From the NCBI GenBank assembly GCA_937141995.1, contig CAKZQX010000631.1, positions 1-5,153 on the forward strand: 5,153 nucleotides of DNA, written 5' to 3'. The DNA is from an uncultured Chloroflexaceae bacterium (GTDB taxonomy: Bacteria; Chloroflexota; Chloroflexia; Chloroflexales; Chloroflexaceae). The notes beneath the pieces are model-generated. The model was given only the letters and a program-made list of their open reading frames with translations, searched no databases and was not told where the DNA came from. Every line of letters starts with the position of its first letter. The stretch's first letter is position 1. A program made the position numbers and the translations under genes. Positions 4,803 through 5,153 of this stretch are shown here, piece by piece.

Positions 4803-5153
4803 TTACCCGATGCCCGCTTCGGCCAGGCGCTCGGCATTATCGTGGACAATCAGCGCATCGATGAGCCGGTCGAGATCGCCGTTCAACACCCCTGGCAGAT
4901 TCGAGAAATTCTGCTCAATCCGATGATCTGTCACCCGGTCTTGCGGGTAATTATAGGTACGTATCTTCTCGGCGCGCTCACCGGTTCCCACCTGCGCCAG
5001 GCGCGTCAGCCCCTGTTCGCGCTGCCGTTTTTCCTGCTCAATGGCATAGAGCTTGGAGCGTAGCACCGAGAGTGCTTTCTCTTTGTTTTTCAGTTGCGAG
5101 CGGCTATCCTGGCAGGTGACAACCATCTCTGCCGGGGTGCCCCCCTTGTAGAC
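4803..5153 (-). CDS. prfA: peptide chain release factor 1, C-terminal part (5' end beyond window)
   Basis: RF1 recognises UAA and UAG stop codons in the ribosomal A site and triggers hydrolysis of the peptidyl-tRNA ester. The window holds the last 116 residues and the TAA stop. [15 protein letters not shown] (14-28 of the fragment) follows the region just after the GGQ catalytic loop, which is itself outside the window. [15 protein letters not shown] (65-79) is the RF1 signature; RF2 has a different sequence here. This removes any expectation of the programmed frameshift known for prfB. The sequence before CQD reads GTPAEMVV rather than the common HLPTGIVV, a lineage-type variation. The frame stays open to the right edge upstream of the internal Met at 5124-5126, so that Met is not the start. 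An intrinsic terminator follows. Confidence 0.96.
   Translation of the reverse strand, partial: VYKGGTPAEMVVTCQDSRSQLKNKEKALSVLRSKLYAIEQEKRQREQGLTRLAQVGTGERAEKIRTYNYPQDRVTDHRIEQNFSNLPGVLNGDLDRLIDALIVHDNAERLAEAGIG

Noticed and set aside
4803..5153. Release factor 2 (prfB) with programmed frameshift
   Set aside because: [15 protein letters not shown] is an RF1 signature, and the frameshift region of prfB would lie near the 5' end, outside the window.
1..5153. CRISPR arrays, tRNA or rRNA genes, and transposase genes
   Set aside because: No regularly spaced direct repeats, no cloverleaf or rRNA-like sequence, and no transposase motifs were found by reading both strands.

Overview
The window most resembles a filamentous anoxygenic phototroph of the Chloroflexus/Roseiflexus group (Chloroflexota). 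This is inferred from moderately GC-rich codon use and from the character of the proteins: a PHA-regulator/phasin pair, a release factor 1 with a P-A-E version of the usual P-T-G loop, and a membrane-anchored endonuclease/exonuclease/phosphatase protein. No rRNA or other species-level marker is present, so this is a moderate-confidence guess.

Layout. Left block (1-1946, all minus strand): a phasin-like protein (1491-1946), then a PHA-accumulation-regulator-like protein (763-1326), then a patatin-like serine hydrolase (735 running off the left edge). The regulator and the patatin are only 25 bases apart and look co-transcribed from an extended -10 promoter just ahead of the regulator. The phasin has its own strong promoter (TTGACA, 17 bases, TATACT at 2078-2106) and a 12-bp hairpin after its stop. 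The two PHA-type proteins are partly paralogous: the C-terminal half of the regulator aligns with the phasin. Together they suggest a carbon-storage granule module, with the patatin as a possible granule-surface or membrane lipid hydrolase (inference).

Centre (1947-2562): a 616-base gap without a convincing protein gene. It holds the phasin promoter surrounded by several palindromes, a perfect 14-bp hairpin (2176-2215) with an overlapping alternative hairpin, and a compact nest of inverted repeats (2233-2396). In that nest a 10-bp helix, extendable to 16 on the minus strand with G-U pairs, encloses four further stem-loops. This is the most unusual part of the window and may be an undescribed structured RNA or a small non-autonomous repeat element. 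A 39-codon ORF encoding one possible membrane helix (2352-2471) partly overlaps it.

Right block: a plus-strand membrane-anchored endonuclease/exonuclease/phosphatase-family protein (2563-3603) converges with a minus-strand adenosine-deaminase-family enzyme (3613-4650), leaving 9 bases between their stops. Upstream of the deaminase, on the same strand, is the 3' end of prfA (peptide chain release factor 1, 4803 to the right edge). A clear intrinsic terminator (4717-4746) separates prfA from the deaminase, so the deaminase probably has its own promoter.
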